A stretch of DNA of 64,000 nt from Pyropia haitanensis (Eukaryota > Rhodophyta > Bangiophyceae > Bangiales > Bangiaceae), in NCBI GenBank assembly GCA_008729055.1, contig SDUX01000004.1, positions 6,030,559-6,094,558 of the forward strand, given 5' to 3'. The translations under genes and the position numbers were made by a program. Below the pieces are notes generated by a model. That model was not told where the DNA came from, did no database searches, and saw only the letters and a list, made by a program, of their open reading frames with translations. This document shows, piece after piece, positions 12,243-24,196 of this stretch (position 1 is its first letter; the number at the start of each line of letters is the position of its first letter).

Positions 12243-14011
12243 TGTAGGGTGGCCGAGGTGCGCAGGAGAGGGGGGGGGTGGGGGGGGGGGGGGGAAGAAC
12301 GGGTAGCTTGCCGTGCCACCAGCCCAGCGGTCAGGTTGCGGAAGGTGGGCGACGGTCGGGTACGACGAGCGTGATGGTAACACTGCGACGGCGAATTAGC
12401 GGCGGGGTACGCGTGCTAAGGACGGTGGGAGGGGGGAGGATTGGGCGCAGCGGGACACGGGGCGCTAGGCGTGCGTCTGCGGCGGCAGAAGCCAGCGGGG
12501 AGGCGAGGGTGCGCGGCAGAAACAAGGCTGTGTTTCTGTCGGGGCGCACTGGACGAGAGCGCAACCACCCAAAGCCAAAAAAGGCCTCGCCGTCGCCGGC
12601 CTCGCCGCTCCCAGTGCTGCTGGCGGGGGGTGCCGCGGCGCTCGCTCGCGTCGGCCGCGGCCGACCGCAAGTTCCACCTCCGCACCCCCGACGCCAGAGC
12701 GGGGCACGCCTCCACCTGACGCTGACGGCACAGACCTCCCGCGCCCAAACCCCACTGGCAGAGGCGGGGGCGGCGGGGGGGGAGCTGGGGGGGGGGGGGG
12801 CCTCCTCGTCCCAAAGCGGGGGAAGGAGGGGGGGCGTTCGGGACCCCGGGTGCCACGGCGCCTGCTGGGGAGCAGGCGGGCGTGTGCGCGACGTGCCCCG
12901 CCGCCGGCCGCGCCGCCACCGGAGAGAACTACGCTGTCGCGGGGCCCGCGGCGGCGCGAGCCCCCCCCACGCGGCCGCAACCGTGTGCCGCTCCACCTCT
13001 GCCGGGGGGGGCGGCAGCGAGGCGGCGCGGGGCGGGTGTGGTGTGAGCGGCCGCGGCACCGCCGCCGTCCCGCGGCCACCCGCACCGCGCGGGTGGAGGG
13101 GGGGGCGGGGGGGAGACCACCGTCAGGGCCCCGCGTCGCGCCTGGCCACCACTGCCGCCGCCGGCGGGGGGTGTGGGGAAGGTGGGGTGGGTGCGGGGGG
13201 GGTGTCCAACCGTCGCTGCCCACCCCAACTCTCAGAAAGCCAGGCCGGGCACGCAGAGGCAGCGGCCAACGTGCGGCAAGGCGCAGCCGGGAGCGGGACG
13301 GGACGCGATCACGCCATAACCGCGGCGGGAGGAGGGGGGTGGGAAAGAGGAGCGCCGCCTCAGGGCCGTGAGCGGAGGGGGGGGGGCCGTCCAAGCCGAG
13401 CTCAACGCGCACACAGGGGGTGGACAGACGCGCGGGGGTGGGGACAGGGGGACGTGGGGAATGTGGGGCCGAGGGCGGGGGGGGGGGCGTGGCGGCGGAG
13501 TTGGCGACGCCTCCATCCGCCGCCCCACTGGTTGGGTGCGGCGGCCTGTTGCGTGTGCCCGCCCCTGGCACGACCTGTCGCGTCAGCGGGGCGGCGGCGG
13601 GGGCAGCGGCGGCACGCGAAGGCGGCGCCCGCAGCGGCGGCGTTGCGCGACAGGGGCGGCGCCGCGGCGGCAGCGGGTGCTGTGGGGGGGGGGGCAGGGG
13701 GGGGCGGCCGCCCCCAAGCACGCGAGTAGGTGGGGGTACTCGCACGCGCACCCCACGGCCCATTATCACATAAAGATCATCAGGGCTCCGTGTCTCTCTC
13801 CTTCTCAATTGAGAGGCGTCGGTATCTGTAGGGCTTGGGTGGACCCGCCCGCGGCACCTGTTGGCATCCCCGTCACCCCCAGCCACGAGAGTTGCCTCGA
13901 GGGGTGGGGGGCGTCGGTCCAATTGATGGTGTGGCCGCCGCGCAAGCCCAAGGAGTTCGCTGGTTCTCTCGCCAAGTCCGAACTTGGATCACTCGGCATT
14001 CACTTCGCAAC
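12243..14011. other. Intergenic, GC-rich, no supportable gene
   Basis: Upstream flank of nitrate reductase followed by low-complexity DNA with many G runs. A 485-codon frame on the minus strand (13922-12465) is open but gives Pro/Arg/Ala-rich sequence without domains or a leader. I take it as a composition artefact. Confidence 0.45.
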
Positions 14012-14130
14012 TTACAACTGTGCGAGCGACCGGCGATGCAGTGCGATGAACGCGTCGGCCTCGGCCGGAGTCGCCTTCATCCGAAGGACGACGGTCGAGA
14101 CGGGACGGTCTTTCCCGATGTTGCCGGTCC
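14012..14130 (-). CDS. Candidate terminal exon of an unidentified gene
   Basis: The minus strand at 14139-14131 reads CTCCCCCGCAG, a good polypyrimidine/AG acceptor. It is followed by 39 codons with strong third-position GC, a mixed well-formed composition (GKDRPVSTVVLRMKATPAE) and a TAA at 14014-14012. This differs from the low-complexity frames around it and looks like the last coding exon of a small conserved protein. I could not place the upstream exon. One possible first exon starts at an ATG near 14866 (MAAPSGELVLVDES), but no GTACGT donor joins the two. The family is not recognised. Confidence 0.3.
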
Positions 14131-16414
14131 CTGCGGGGGAGAGAAGGGGACGTTGAGGGGGGAGGGGGTGAGCTGGCGGCGGCGGCAACGGCGGCGACGA
14201 CAGTGGCGGCAAACAACCGATCGGCCGCCCGCCTGCGGCCGCGGCGCCGCTGCCCCGCGGGTCCCCTTCGCCACGGCGGCTGCCGCCCGTTGGTCACGCC
14301 CAAGCGCAGGGCGGACCCGTCCGCGTTGGGCGCTGTGCGCGGCAGGACGTGGCACGTTTAACGAGACGCTCGCGAGCTTGGTGCGGGCGAGGGGCCTGGG
14401 GACGGACGAGGGGCATGAGGAGAGACGAGGAGAAGGTGGGCGTCGCCAACCCGTGGGCCCGCTCTGGCGGACGCATCGCCGCCGGCCGGTCGATGCCGCC
14501 GCCCCCCCACTGTTGACAACGTGCCACCCGCCTGTACAAGTGGGGTGTTTTTTTTTTTTTGTTCAACCAGAAGACGCGGACGCACCGCGGCAGCCTCACC
14601 ACACGGGAGCCTTTTGCCTGTAGCAGGGCAAAGGTGGCGAGTGGGCGGGAGACACCCCAGTGGTGTCGCTGCTGGCGGGCCCCCCGATCAGCCACCGTCA
14701 CCGTAGCCGCTGCCCCAGCCGCCGCCGCGGCCGCCACCGTCGTCGTCGCTGCCGCCGCCGTAGCTGCCGCTGCTGTTGACTGCATCGCCGCGGCAGCCAC
14801 GGGGCCCCTCCTCGTTTCAGCGTCGATTCATCAACCAACACCAACTCCCCACTCGGCGCCGCCATCTCCGCTGCGTACGACGGTCGTCAACGGACGGCAG
14901 CGGGGACGACAGGGACAGCTGCGGTGACGAGCGCGACGACCGCAGCGTCAGCCGATGGTGGTGGGGGGGGTGGCCAAAAAGGGAGCCACATTGCCGTTGT
15001 GAGGACGGTGATCTTGACGGGGCGGAGGCCGGCCCCCCTTTCCATTTCTTGAGCGGAGGTGGCCACAGTCAGGGGGGGGTGCCCGAGGGTGGGGGGGGGA
15101 GGAGCTCACGGCAGTTGCTGCTGCACACCGCATGCCGTGGCCTCTGCGCCGACGGTGGTGCGCGGCCACCCTCAAGCAACCGGTCAGACAGTTGGATGGC
15201 ACCCCACCACATCCAGTTGTATAGGGGTTTCTACGGACGTACGGTTTCCGAGGCCTGATGTACAATGATGCACTGGTTAGAAGCAATACGAAAACACCAC
15301 AATGACGAGGAGCTCGCTGTGCGTCTCTGAGTGGCAATCTTCTTGTGCATTGGCTATGGGGACGCTCCAGCATGCTTTTCTGAGGATCCTTGATTGAGGC
15401 ACACCCAGGCGTCTGCTCCGCACTGGGTGTGCCCCGCGCGGAGCGGCGGCCGCAGACTCGCCGCCGCTGCCGCGGAGGACAGGGCCAGGAGCTGCACGCG
15501 CGCTCCGAGAGCGGCGGGCAGCAAAGGGGATGGGGGCGTTTCGGAGAAACAGCGGCCACGCCCAAACGCGCCGTTGGCGCCCAGAGGCAACGGCGGCTCG
15601 GCTGGACGATGGCGGCGGCGCGCGGCGGCCGTCCTCCCCGCCCCACGTTGTCGCGGGCCTGGTCATCGTGGGCGGCCACGTGGGGTTGGGACCCACACGC
15701 TGCGTGTCGCTGCGCACGAAACATATAGGCACAAAGCTGCCACTTTTGGCCTAGGTGTCGAAAGTCCTAACAATAGAAGGCCAACTGCGGATCCCTAACG
15801 GACCGGACCGTCCGACGTACCACCACCAGACACAAGAAAACGGCCTCGCGACTATGTCGACAGTCACGACGAAGCGCCGCCGGGGAGGCAGCAATGACTT
15901 TTGGCGCGACAGCTGAACGCACTCCCCTCGCTCGTCGACGCAGACGGTGGGTTGCTGACAGCTGCAGCGCTGCGCCACGTGCGTCGGGCGACGCACCACG
16001 CACGCAGCGGGGCGTGGGGGGCGCATCGTCCACGCACCGGGATGGGCAGCGGAGGCATGGGCTGTGGGGAGTCACTGCGGTGACTGACTCTGCCGACGGC
16101 ACAAGCGTAGGGAGTGGCTCGTCAGGGGCGGCGGTGACTGCACACAACACGGCAAGATGTATCAGCTGCGTAAGATGTCAACAAATCCCTTTGGAACAGA
16201 GACGGGCGCGTGGTTGTGCCAAGAGGGATCCAGAAAGGGGTGACGCAAGAGAGCAATGAAACGGCGTCGACGACGCAGACAAACGCCACACCAGGGAGGG
16301 CAGACAAAAGGAGACAAAATAATAAGGACAGCCTTTCAGCACCCCTGTCACCATCGCCTCCAGGTCAGGCAAAAGCCGCTGCAAAGGCAGCCAACGTATG
16401 CCAGGCGACACCCG
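14131..16414. other. Intergenic region with poly-T tract
   Basis: It holds a 13-base T run at 14548-14560, Ala-codon-type trinucleotide repeats near 14705-14780, and otherwise mixed-composition DNA without a convincing reading frame. If the candidate exon at 14012-14130 is real, its upstream exons should lie here. Confidence 0.4.
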
Positions 16415-17548
16415 TCACGCCTGCGCGGGGACCGGAGCAGGTGCGGCCGGCTTGGCGGCCTTGCTCGCAGACTTGGCGTACGACTTGTAGAAGAGGCTGC
16501 CAAAGACCACGACCGCCCCGACCCACTGCAGCAGGGACATGTGGTGCGCAAACACCACGTTCGAGATGAGAACCGACAGGAACTGCCGGATGGTCATGAT
16601 GGTCGCGTAGAGCAGGGCCCCAAATTCTTTGATGGTGTACGTGATGAAGAACTGACCCGTCACGGCCGACACAGACAGCACGCTCATGTCGGTGACAACG
16701 GCCGGGTAGCGGGTCACAAAGGTCAGGGACTCCCACAGCTTGCCAGACGACACGAGGAAGAGCACGGCAGCGACAGACGAGCAGCCGTTGACGTACATCA
16801 TCTGCTCGTAAATGGTCACGTTGTAGCCTGCAAAGAGCTTTTCCTGGAACGTGGACGTAAAGCCATCAAAACCGAGGTAGCCCACCATCAAGGCGAGGCC
16901 CCACCAGGAGTCAGAGGCAGCGGCATGCTTGGCATTGATGGAGCCAGAGGTGAGGAAGATGGTGCAGCCAATCGCGACCATCACCCCCACCGCATACTCA
17001 ACAACCGAGTACTTCTTTCCCGACATGGCAGTACCCCAAATCATCACGGGGATCATCTTGGCGCACTTGGCCAGCGTCTGGGTCGGGAAGGTCACCCACT
17101 TGAGCGCCTCGTATTGGCAGCTGGTGGCGATGACGTTAGAGAAGGAAATCATCATGTACTTGTACAGCGGGGCCTTGTTGCGCAGCTCTGCAAAGGACCC
17201 ACGATAGAGCAGCACGCAGCCGGCCACGACGGCGGCAGCTAGCCGGTTGGCCAGCACCAGCACCAAAGATGTCTTGAACCGCTCGCCACCCTCCGTCGCC
17301 CCTGGCAATAGGTACGGCTTGGTCATGATGCGCTCCTGCAACAATGCGTAGATCATGAGGGAGCCCATGATGCCAAAGACGCACATCAACACGCGCCAAG
17401 ACGGCAGGAGCCCCCAGATGCTGGTGCGTGGAGCAGGGGGCGCCGCCTCCACCGTTGCCGCCTCCATGTCAGCCGGGCTAGCGTGGCCACCGGTAACGAT
17501 GGCCGCACCATCGGCAGCCGCTGGTGCCGCGGCGCCGCTCTGCATCAT
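16415..17548 (-). CDS. UAA-family (SLC35B) nucleotide-sugar/PAPS transporter
   Basis: Multi-pass antiporter of 377 residues in the UAA/SLC35B family, which moves UDP-sugars or PAPS into the Golgi or ER in exchange for the nucleotide monophosphate. Family signatures are visible: LLQERIM at about 69-75, YEALKWVTFPTQTLAK at 146-161 followed by AKMIPVMIWG, and FDGFTSTFQEKLF at 227-239. About eight to ten hydrophobic segments span residues 52-355. The N-terminal 45 residues are Ala/Pro-rich and cytosolic in type. The tail is Lys/Ala/Pro-rich and lacks a KKxx retrieval signal, which favours the Golgi. Red algae need both UDP-galactose and PAPS in the Golgi for sulfated galactans; the sequence does not decide between them. 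The start is a double ATG (17548-17543). Single exon; divergent from UBL5 with a 738-bp shared upstream region. Confidence 0.93.
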   Translation of the reverse strand: MMQSGAAAPAAADGAAIVTGGHASPADMEAATVEAAPPAPRTSIWGLLPSWRVLMCVFGIMGSLMIYALLQERIMTKPYLLPGATEGGERFKTSLVLVLANRLAAAVVAGCVLLYRGSFAELRNKAPLYKYMMISFSNVIATSCQYEALKWVTFPTQTLAKCAKMIPVMIWGTAMSGKKYSVVEYAVGVMVAIGCTIFLTSGSINAKHAAASDSWWGLALMVGYLGFDGFTSTFQEKLFAGYNVTIYEQMMYVNGCSSVAAVLFLVSSGKLWESLTFVTRYPAVVTDMSVLSVSAVTGQFFITYTIKEFGALLYATIMTIRQFLSVLISNVVFAHHMSLLQWVGAVVVFGSLFYKSYAKSASKAAKPAAPAPVPAQA

Positions 17549-18286
17549 GCTCGACCTCCGGAACGCCTGCGGAATGGACGGTGGGTTCAGTTACGCCGCG
17601 GCGCGCGCCGGACACGAACAGGAAGGGATGGCGGTCGAGAGCACTGGGTTGAGGAGGGGCGAGGGAAGGGAGGGCAGCCGGTCACAGCCGTCTCAGACAG
17701 ACACTCCCCAACACACCTACAGGCGGTGGGGAGACGACCTGCCTGATCACACAAGGCCAACAGTGCAGGCACCGTCCTGGATGCCGCGGTCAGCGACTCC
17801 CACCGGCAGCGCCCCAAGTGCGCAGCGTGCGCGGTCCGTCCATTACAGCACAGCCCGGCCGCGCAGATGGGCACCTGGAAAAGCGTTCCGGCAGGCAAGC
17901 TGTCACTGCAGCAGGTGTCAGCGAGCGTGGGATCCGTACTCAACAATGTTGGCACTCCTTGTAATTGACCGGCCAGTCGATGATATTTTCGGCATTTTTG
18001 CATGTTGACTGTCAAAGATTCTGTCGAAACCAACCCAAAGTACTTGCATGCTACTCTTGGAGACGGTCGCGTCACGTCGGGGTGCGCACGGTCATCATTG
18101 CCCTGCTCGCCTCCCGTCTCTCCCCTCTCCAACGACGTACGTTTGCCCGTTTGAGCGTGAGCGTGACTGCCGCTTGGCTTGGCACACGACTCCTTGTGGC
18201 GGCGGTTGCTGAGAACTCCGTGCTAGTCCTCCCTGTTGTTGATTCCGAACGGCACGACCTGTGAGCAGCTGGACTGCTCTGTCAAC
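17549..18286. other. Shared upstream region of the UAA transporter and UBL5
   Basis: A gene-free divergent interval. On the plus strand a GTACGT sits at 18137-18142, and a possible acceptor AG at 18267-18268 lies 18 bases before the UBL5 ATG. A 5'-UTR intron is therefore possible but not proven. No TATA box is evident. Confidence 0.3.
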
Positions 18287-18988
18287 ATGATCGAGATAGT
18301 CTGTGATGACCGGCTGGGTACGTTGGCATTTTTTTCTTCCACACCGTCACCGTTGTGCTGGGGAAGCCTGCGCTCTGCGTGGGAATGGTCTGATTTATGG
18401 ACGTTCTTGCCGCGGATTGTGCTATTTTCTTGGTGCGGCCACATCTGGTCCAGGGGTGCACTTCTCCTCGTTAGTATGCTTGGACCGGCTCTTCTGACAT
18501 GCACATGCCGCCTGCCTTTCCCTATTCGTCGTGTTTGATGATATCTCTTGTTCTCCGCACTCCCCTTGACACGCTGATGCTCTTCCAGGCAAGAAAATCC
18601 GGGTCAAGTGCAACCCCGACGACACCATCGCGGACTTGAAGAAGCTCATCGCCGCGCAGACCGGGACGCGTGCCGAGAAGCTCCGCCTGCAAAAGTGGAA
18701 CACCGTTTTTAAGGACCACATCACCTGCGCGTACGTTAGCAGAGGGGCCTATGACACGGTGGGCCCGTGCCCTCGTGACGCTGACTACCCTCTCGTTTGC
18801 TACGCACTCTTGATATGGCTTTGCTCCGTGCTGGTGACGCATTCAGTATTGGTAGCGTTTCTGACCTGCTTTGCATTTGTGTGTTTCCGCCGTTGCGTGC
18901 TCGCCTGGTTGTTACTGCTCCTCTTCTGCTGATCAATAGGGATTATGAAATCAAGGATGGGTCGGGGATCGAGCTGTACTACAACTAG
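18287..18988 (+). CDS. UBL5: UBL5/Hub1 ubiquitin-like splicing modifier (three exons)
   Basis: Small ubiquitin-fold protein that binds spliceosome components (Snu66/Prp38 type) non-covalently and modulates splicing. Exons 18287-18317, 18589-18730 and 18940-18988 join to 222 nt, giving 73 residues, exactly the family length. The protein starts [13 protein letters not shown], contains [25 protein letters not shown] and DYEIKDG, and ends in the family-typical double tyrosine (LYYN) rather than Gly-Gly. Both junctions preserve frame (G|GC Gly; GC|G Ala), and both introns begin GTACGTT and end in AG. The exons are too short to stand out as open frames, so homology to the very conserved family decides the model. 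It is one of few intron-bearing genes in the window. Confidence 0.96.
18318..18588 (+). other. UBL5 intron 1
   Basis: 271 nt, donor GTACGTTGGC, acceptor CTCTTCCAG. A CTGAT 12 bases before the acceptor AG is a possible branch site. Confidence 0.93.
18731..18939 (+). other. UBL5 intron 2
   Basis: 209 nt, donor GTACGTTAGC, acceptor GATCAATAG. A CTGAT motif again lies just upstream of the acceptor. Confidence 0.93.
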
Positions 18989-20740
18989 ACGGTCGATGGT
19001 GTCTGAGTGGAAGCGCGTTGACGGCGACCGTTTCGTGCCGCTCACCGCCACTACAACTAGGCAACCGTCGGCGGGATGGTCATGAGTGTGCCTTTTGGGT
19101 TCCCGCCCTTGTTCTTCCTCTTGCTACTGTTCCGTTCCTGCCGCCTCCCTGACCAGTTTGTGTGAGCCGTACCGGCTCTTTTCTTCGGGCCCGCCTGCCT
19201 TTTTTTTGTCTGTACTTCCCACGTGCGCCACAGAGGCTGCGTACCGACACTTTCCGGGGACCCGCGGCCGCGGGCGCACATCGACGAGGGCCGGGGCCAT
19301 GAGGGGGGCGTGGCCGCGGGGTGGGGGGGGTAGAGCGGGTTGGTCGCGGCGTTTGTCTCGTCGATGGCGGTTGCTCCCTGCAACGCAGCTGCTGCTCGTG
19401 TTGTCAACGCCGACCGGTTTGGACATCCGGTTGTCACCGCCATGCCTGCGCGCCGAGACTCCGCGGGTTGAGTTTGACCGCGCGTGGCGGTGCTCTCCGC
19501 GGGGCGGCGCTGTGTCCCACGACTCGTGCTACGCCAAGTGGACTGGCGCTCTCGTACCATTGCGAGTACGTGCATAGGAGCGGGAGCCGGTGCGGTCTGC
19601 GTGAGGCCCTCTATTATACCTGAACCGACACATCCGTTGTTTTATTGCGCGCCCTGTCCATTTGCTTCGCTCCCTACCTCAGCCGAGGAGGTGCGGTAGG
19701 AACCACAGAAGACAGCCAGAACACTCACGATGGTGAAAAAGTAGAGGAGAACGTAGGATACATAGCACGGGATAGACAGGCCGGAGCTTAGGGCGTGTGG
19801 GGCTGCTCAGGTCGTGCGGATGCCCATGGAGAGTGGACGCCGCACGGTTTTAGCAGCCCGGTCATGGGTTTGCTCTTCAGCAGCGCGCCTGGCGTCCCCC
19901 ACAACAACGCAAGCGCGAGGCAGCCGCGAGCGGCCACCCCGCGCGCGCCGACGGGTGAGAAGCCGCTCGTTTGCACACAGCTGCCGTGGATGACGAGCAG
20001 TGTGGGCGTGGTGTGGCGGACGTCCGCGACTGTGTTTAAGTAAGGTGGTCCACCATCGCGGCCAATTTGATCCGTCAATACGGGACCCACGAGCAAATCG
20101 ATTTCAATCGGTCCCTCCCTCCCGGCCCCTGCCGCGTTGCCGCCGCGGTGACCGGGACGCCGTCTCGACTGGCGGGCGGAGGGCGAAGACGACGGCAGCC
20201 ACACCGGCGGCGACTGATTGTGGTACATACAGCCCCTCGACCGCACCGGAGGCGCGCCGGCCGCTGCTGGTGGTGTGACTGCCGTCGCCATTCACCCCCG
20301 CGGCGGCCGGGCGCCACGGCGGACAGGTCGCTCTACGTGGGACGCGCCCACGTGGCAACATGCGTCGCCGCTGGGCGCCGCCGCCATGCTGCTCGCCGCC
20401 GTTGCCATGGCCGCCACCCTCTTGGCCGCCTCTGCAACCCCATCGGAGCTGGCGCCTTGTGCCCCTGATCCCGCCGCCGCCTTCGATGGTGCCGACAGCG
20501 CCGCGCTGCCCCCGGCCTGAGAGGTTCTGCTTCCCCAACACCTCATTGCACACGCTGGTAGACCCATTCTGCGCAGGGCGGCGGGGGAGGGGAGACCCCT
20601 TTGACAGGGGGTAGTGGCGACAGCGTCGGCGACGTGCGGCAGGGTGGCCAGAGGGATTCTCGCGGACAGGCGGGGAGGTTCACGCGTCGTCTCTCACCTC
20701 TCCTCTCGCGACACCTTGACCGACTGCCGATTGCGGTGCG
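18989..20740. other. Intergenic, no supportable gene
   Basis: Mixed composition. Open frames here lack codon bias and domains. The sequence CTACAACTAG at the UBL5 stop recurs about 70 bases downstream, probably by chance. Confidence 0.4.
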
Positions 20741-21640
20741 CCCGGCAGCTCCTTAGCGGGGGGTAAGGGGGGGGGGCGCCCGCGGCGGGGCACTGACGGG
20801 CGCACCCCAGAGACCTTGTTCATCCCTGCCGCTGCGTAGTACGCAAATGTCTCCTCCTCCCACTCCGTAGCGTACTGGTAGGGAAAGCGGCGCACCCGGT
20901 TTGGCCCCACACCCACCCAATAGGCCGCCACCACCCTGCCGGTGTGGTCCACCGGCTGCCGCCTCTTGACGACCGCCAGTTTGGTCTCTCACAGAATGCC
21001 GGTATGGGTGCGGAGCTCCGCGGCGGTGGACGGGTGATGCTCTACTGGTACTGAGGGCACCGCCGTCTCGGCGCCGCGGTTCTTGGGGCGCGCTCCGAGG
21101 GGCAAGAACGGGTAGGTCGGGGGGCGATACCGGTACTTGAGGGTGTCCACCCCATGGCCGCGGCGGAGCCACAACCGCTTCGCCCCCCGTGCGACGGCGG
21201 CGGCCGCGTCGGCGAGGGCGGGTGGGTGCTTTCAATCCACCTTTGCCGCCGCGGCTTCAAACAGCCAGTACCTCACCGGAGGGGAAGTGGAACCGACTGA
21301 CGTACTCACGGCGGAGGATGTCCACAACGGCTCACTGGTAAGCAGCCATCGACGCGGCCACCTCGGTGGGGGTCGTGGGGCGGGTTCCCCTGGACAGGAT
21401 GGCCGCCGCGGCCGCTGATGCAGCCGCCGCATCCGCAGCCACTCCGCGGGTGGGCCCTTTGATGCCTCCAAACGATGCCACCAGCTTCTTTGTAGTGGCC
21501 GGCACACCCTCCACCGCGTCAAGAAAGATGGTGGGGGCGAGGAGGGTGTCGGCGGGGTCGGCAGGGGGCGCCCGCGGAGCACCCTCCACGGCGAGCACCC
21601 TCCACGGTCCCCATTCTCCACCAGGCGAATGAAAACCTAA
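20741..21640 (-). pseudogene. Decayed coding remnant, possibly of a transposable element
   Basis: The minus strand keeps stretches of coding-like sequence with high third-position GC, broken by stops and a frame change. One frame reads LLAPTIFLDAVEGVPATTKK and PTTPTEVAASMAAYQ, then meets a TGA, then continues AVVDILRREYVSRFHFPSGE to a second TGA. From about 21260 a second frame takes over (GVDTLKYRYRPPTYPFLPLG), is stopped by TGA near 20990, and continues GRVVAAYWVGVGPNRVRRFP and EWEEETFAYYAAAGMNKVSG to about 20790. All visible stops are TGA, as CGA-to-TGA decay at methylated CpG would give. The family is not recognised. A mobile-element origin is an inference from decay and the gene-poor setting. 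Confidence 0.4.
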
Positions 21641-24165
21641 CAGAATTGTCCTTGCCACGCGCTGCTGCGTGAAGCACGCGGCGCCCACAATCAGACAATT
21701 GAAGTAAATAACACAATTTGTGAAACAGTACAATTTTCCATGATCACGCGAACCTTGGGCCAAACCCACCCTCGATGGGCGGGCGCGCGCCCCCCAAACC
21801 AACCACACGACGGCGGGTTGCCAGCGATCGTGGGTACGGCACGGACCCAGCGGCGAGCGACGGCCAGCGAGATCCCCCGCGCGGCACCGGCCGGCGGTGA
21901 CGCCGTCGACCCTTGGCCGCCAGTGAGCGGCCCCCGGACCCCGCGCGCCCGGCGTCGTGTCCCTAGTAGTGGAGACACTGCCAAGACGCACAAGACCGCG
22001 TCGGGTGCACAGTGGCGGTGTCGGCGAAAGGGGTGCGCCACCGCAACACTGGGTCGCTTCCTCGAGTCCAATACCACCCCGAGCGGACGGCTGGGGGGGG
22101 AGAAGGGTGGAGCCGTCCGTGGTATGAAGATCAGTACATGCAGCAGCCAGGACGGCGGGGAGCGGGGAAGAGGCGGCTTGTGCAATGCGCGACCGACCAT
22201 CCCGCCGTGGTGCTGCTGGTCGACGACCTCCTCCACGGATTCCGTCACCATCATCCCCCGCGCCGATCCAACCCCACCCCCGACCCCGTCACCGCGCAGG
22301 AGCGCGAGGTAGGCCCCCAGTGAGAGGCCGCGGCGGCCCCCCCCCCCCCCCCCCCCCCCGCGGGCGGGCGGCCCGGCGTGGCCCACCGCAGCGCGACGTG
22401 GCCGGCAGGGAGGGCACCCCCGGTGGCCCGCGCTGTGCGCGTCTGTGTGCGCCGATTCACCAGCGCCGACGGCGCGGGGCCGCCTGCTGGCCGCGCCGGC
22501 GCGCGCCGCGCAGCGGGGTCTCAGGCTTACACGGGCCCCATTGGCGGCGCACGCGTGCCGCGGCGACCGACGCGGAGGCGCGCGCACGTACCGCCCGCAG
22601 CTGGCCGTTGCGTTGTGCCCCGATTGACCGGCGTGAGGCGGCCGCACGCGAGCAGGCCGTGCGGGCGTGTGGTCGTCGGCTACAGCAGCACCCCCTTCCA
22701 GCTCCTCATCGACGGGGCTGCCAGCTCTACGTTTCTGGTCTTTCCTTCTGCGCCGAGGCAGGCCATCGCTCTGCCAACGTGGCCGTCGCCATCACCGCCT
22801 AGAGGTCCAACCACTACACGCAGGGGAGATCTCAAAGGTCCATCGTTGATGAAAATCACAACACCAGGGAAATCGCTTAGAGACTTGATTGCCAGATATG
22901 TCACTCGAACAGAAGTTTTGTCCGAAGAAAAGCGCCAGATCCACAGTCAAACTGTTTGGAAAGTTGGGCGTTGCTGCTCCGCCGGGTCGCAGCTCGGTCT
23001 GCCGCGCACTCCCGCGACGGCGGTAGCTGCCGCGGCGGCGGCGGCAGCGGCGACGGTGCCCGCTGCATCGTCCGTGGGACAAGCGTACACAGAGGGGGAA
23101 CGGGCCGACTGCGCAGGGCGTCGGCCAGAGCGGACGTGGCCAGCGCTGCGCCACGCAAGGCGTCCGCCAACGCAGCGCCGAGCGCGCGAGGCGGCAACAA
23201 CCCCAATGACTACCCAAGGGCTCACGGAATAGATGCTAAGCCCCCCATTTGCGACCCAAACGACCGGTTTGGGATCCGCAGTGGCCGCCGGCGGAGCGCC
23301 CCCTGCCGGCCACGCGCGCGTCGGCGGTCGACCGTGGGGGACCACCCGCGCAGCACTGGCAGCGCACGCACCCGCCATCGTACCGACGCCAAGACCGCGG
23401 CGCCTTGGCATGGGCAGCCGCGTCTGCTGGGCGCGCGCCGGCGGGCGTGGGCGGCGCGCCCGCCGGCGCGGTTTGGGCGAGCGCCGGGCGCGCCGGCTGC
23501 ACGACCGGGTCGTCCGCCACACACACACCTGCGCACCTGGCCAAGAAGAGTTGGACACGGACGCGCACACACCTGGGATCTAGTCACAACCGCTGATCGT
23601 CCACATTCATGCACCAATCACCCACGGGCCGACCGTAGACATTGATCGCCCCTACGCACCGGTGGCTCCGCCACAGGCCGTCCCGCCAGACACACGACGA
23701 CCCAACTCACCGTGACGGAGGGTCCCCGCCAGCCGCTGGTGGCGCGCGCCTCGGTTCCAGGGGGGGGTGGCCGGGAGGGCGGCGCGCGCAGCAACGTTGC
23801 CCGGCCGGCCGCCGCGGCCGCGCCCCCGCCGGCCGTCGGCCGCCGCTGTCGGCGCCCCGTGAGCGCCACCACACCCCCCCCCCCCACCCACCCCCCCTCC
23901 CCTCCCACACCCGCGGACAGTCCAGGCCTCGCGCGCGACGGTGGGCGGCCGCCGCCGCCGCCGCGTGCCGGCCGCTGGGCGTACCCCCCTGGGCCGGTCG
24001 TCACACTCCCCCCATCCCGCCCCCCCCCCTCCCCTCCCCCCCCCGAGCTGTTCCCGAGACCCAGGTCGTGGGGTGTGGCCAGGCGGCCGGTGCTCCTGTC
24101 ACGCCCCCGCACTCCCCCCCCCCCCCCCCCCCCCGCCGCCGCCACCGCCGCCGCCGCCACCGCCG

Positions 24166-24196
<31 letters not shown>

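Noticed and set aside
12465..13922. 485-codon minus-strand frame
   Set aside because: Pro/Arg/Ala-rich text with no start context or domain; low-complexity DNA.
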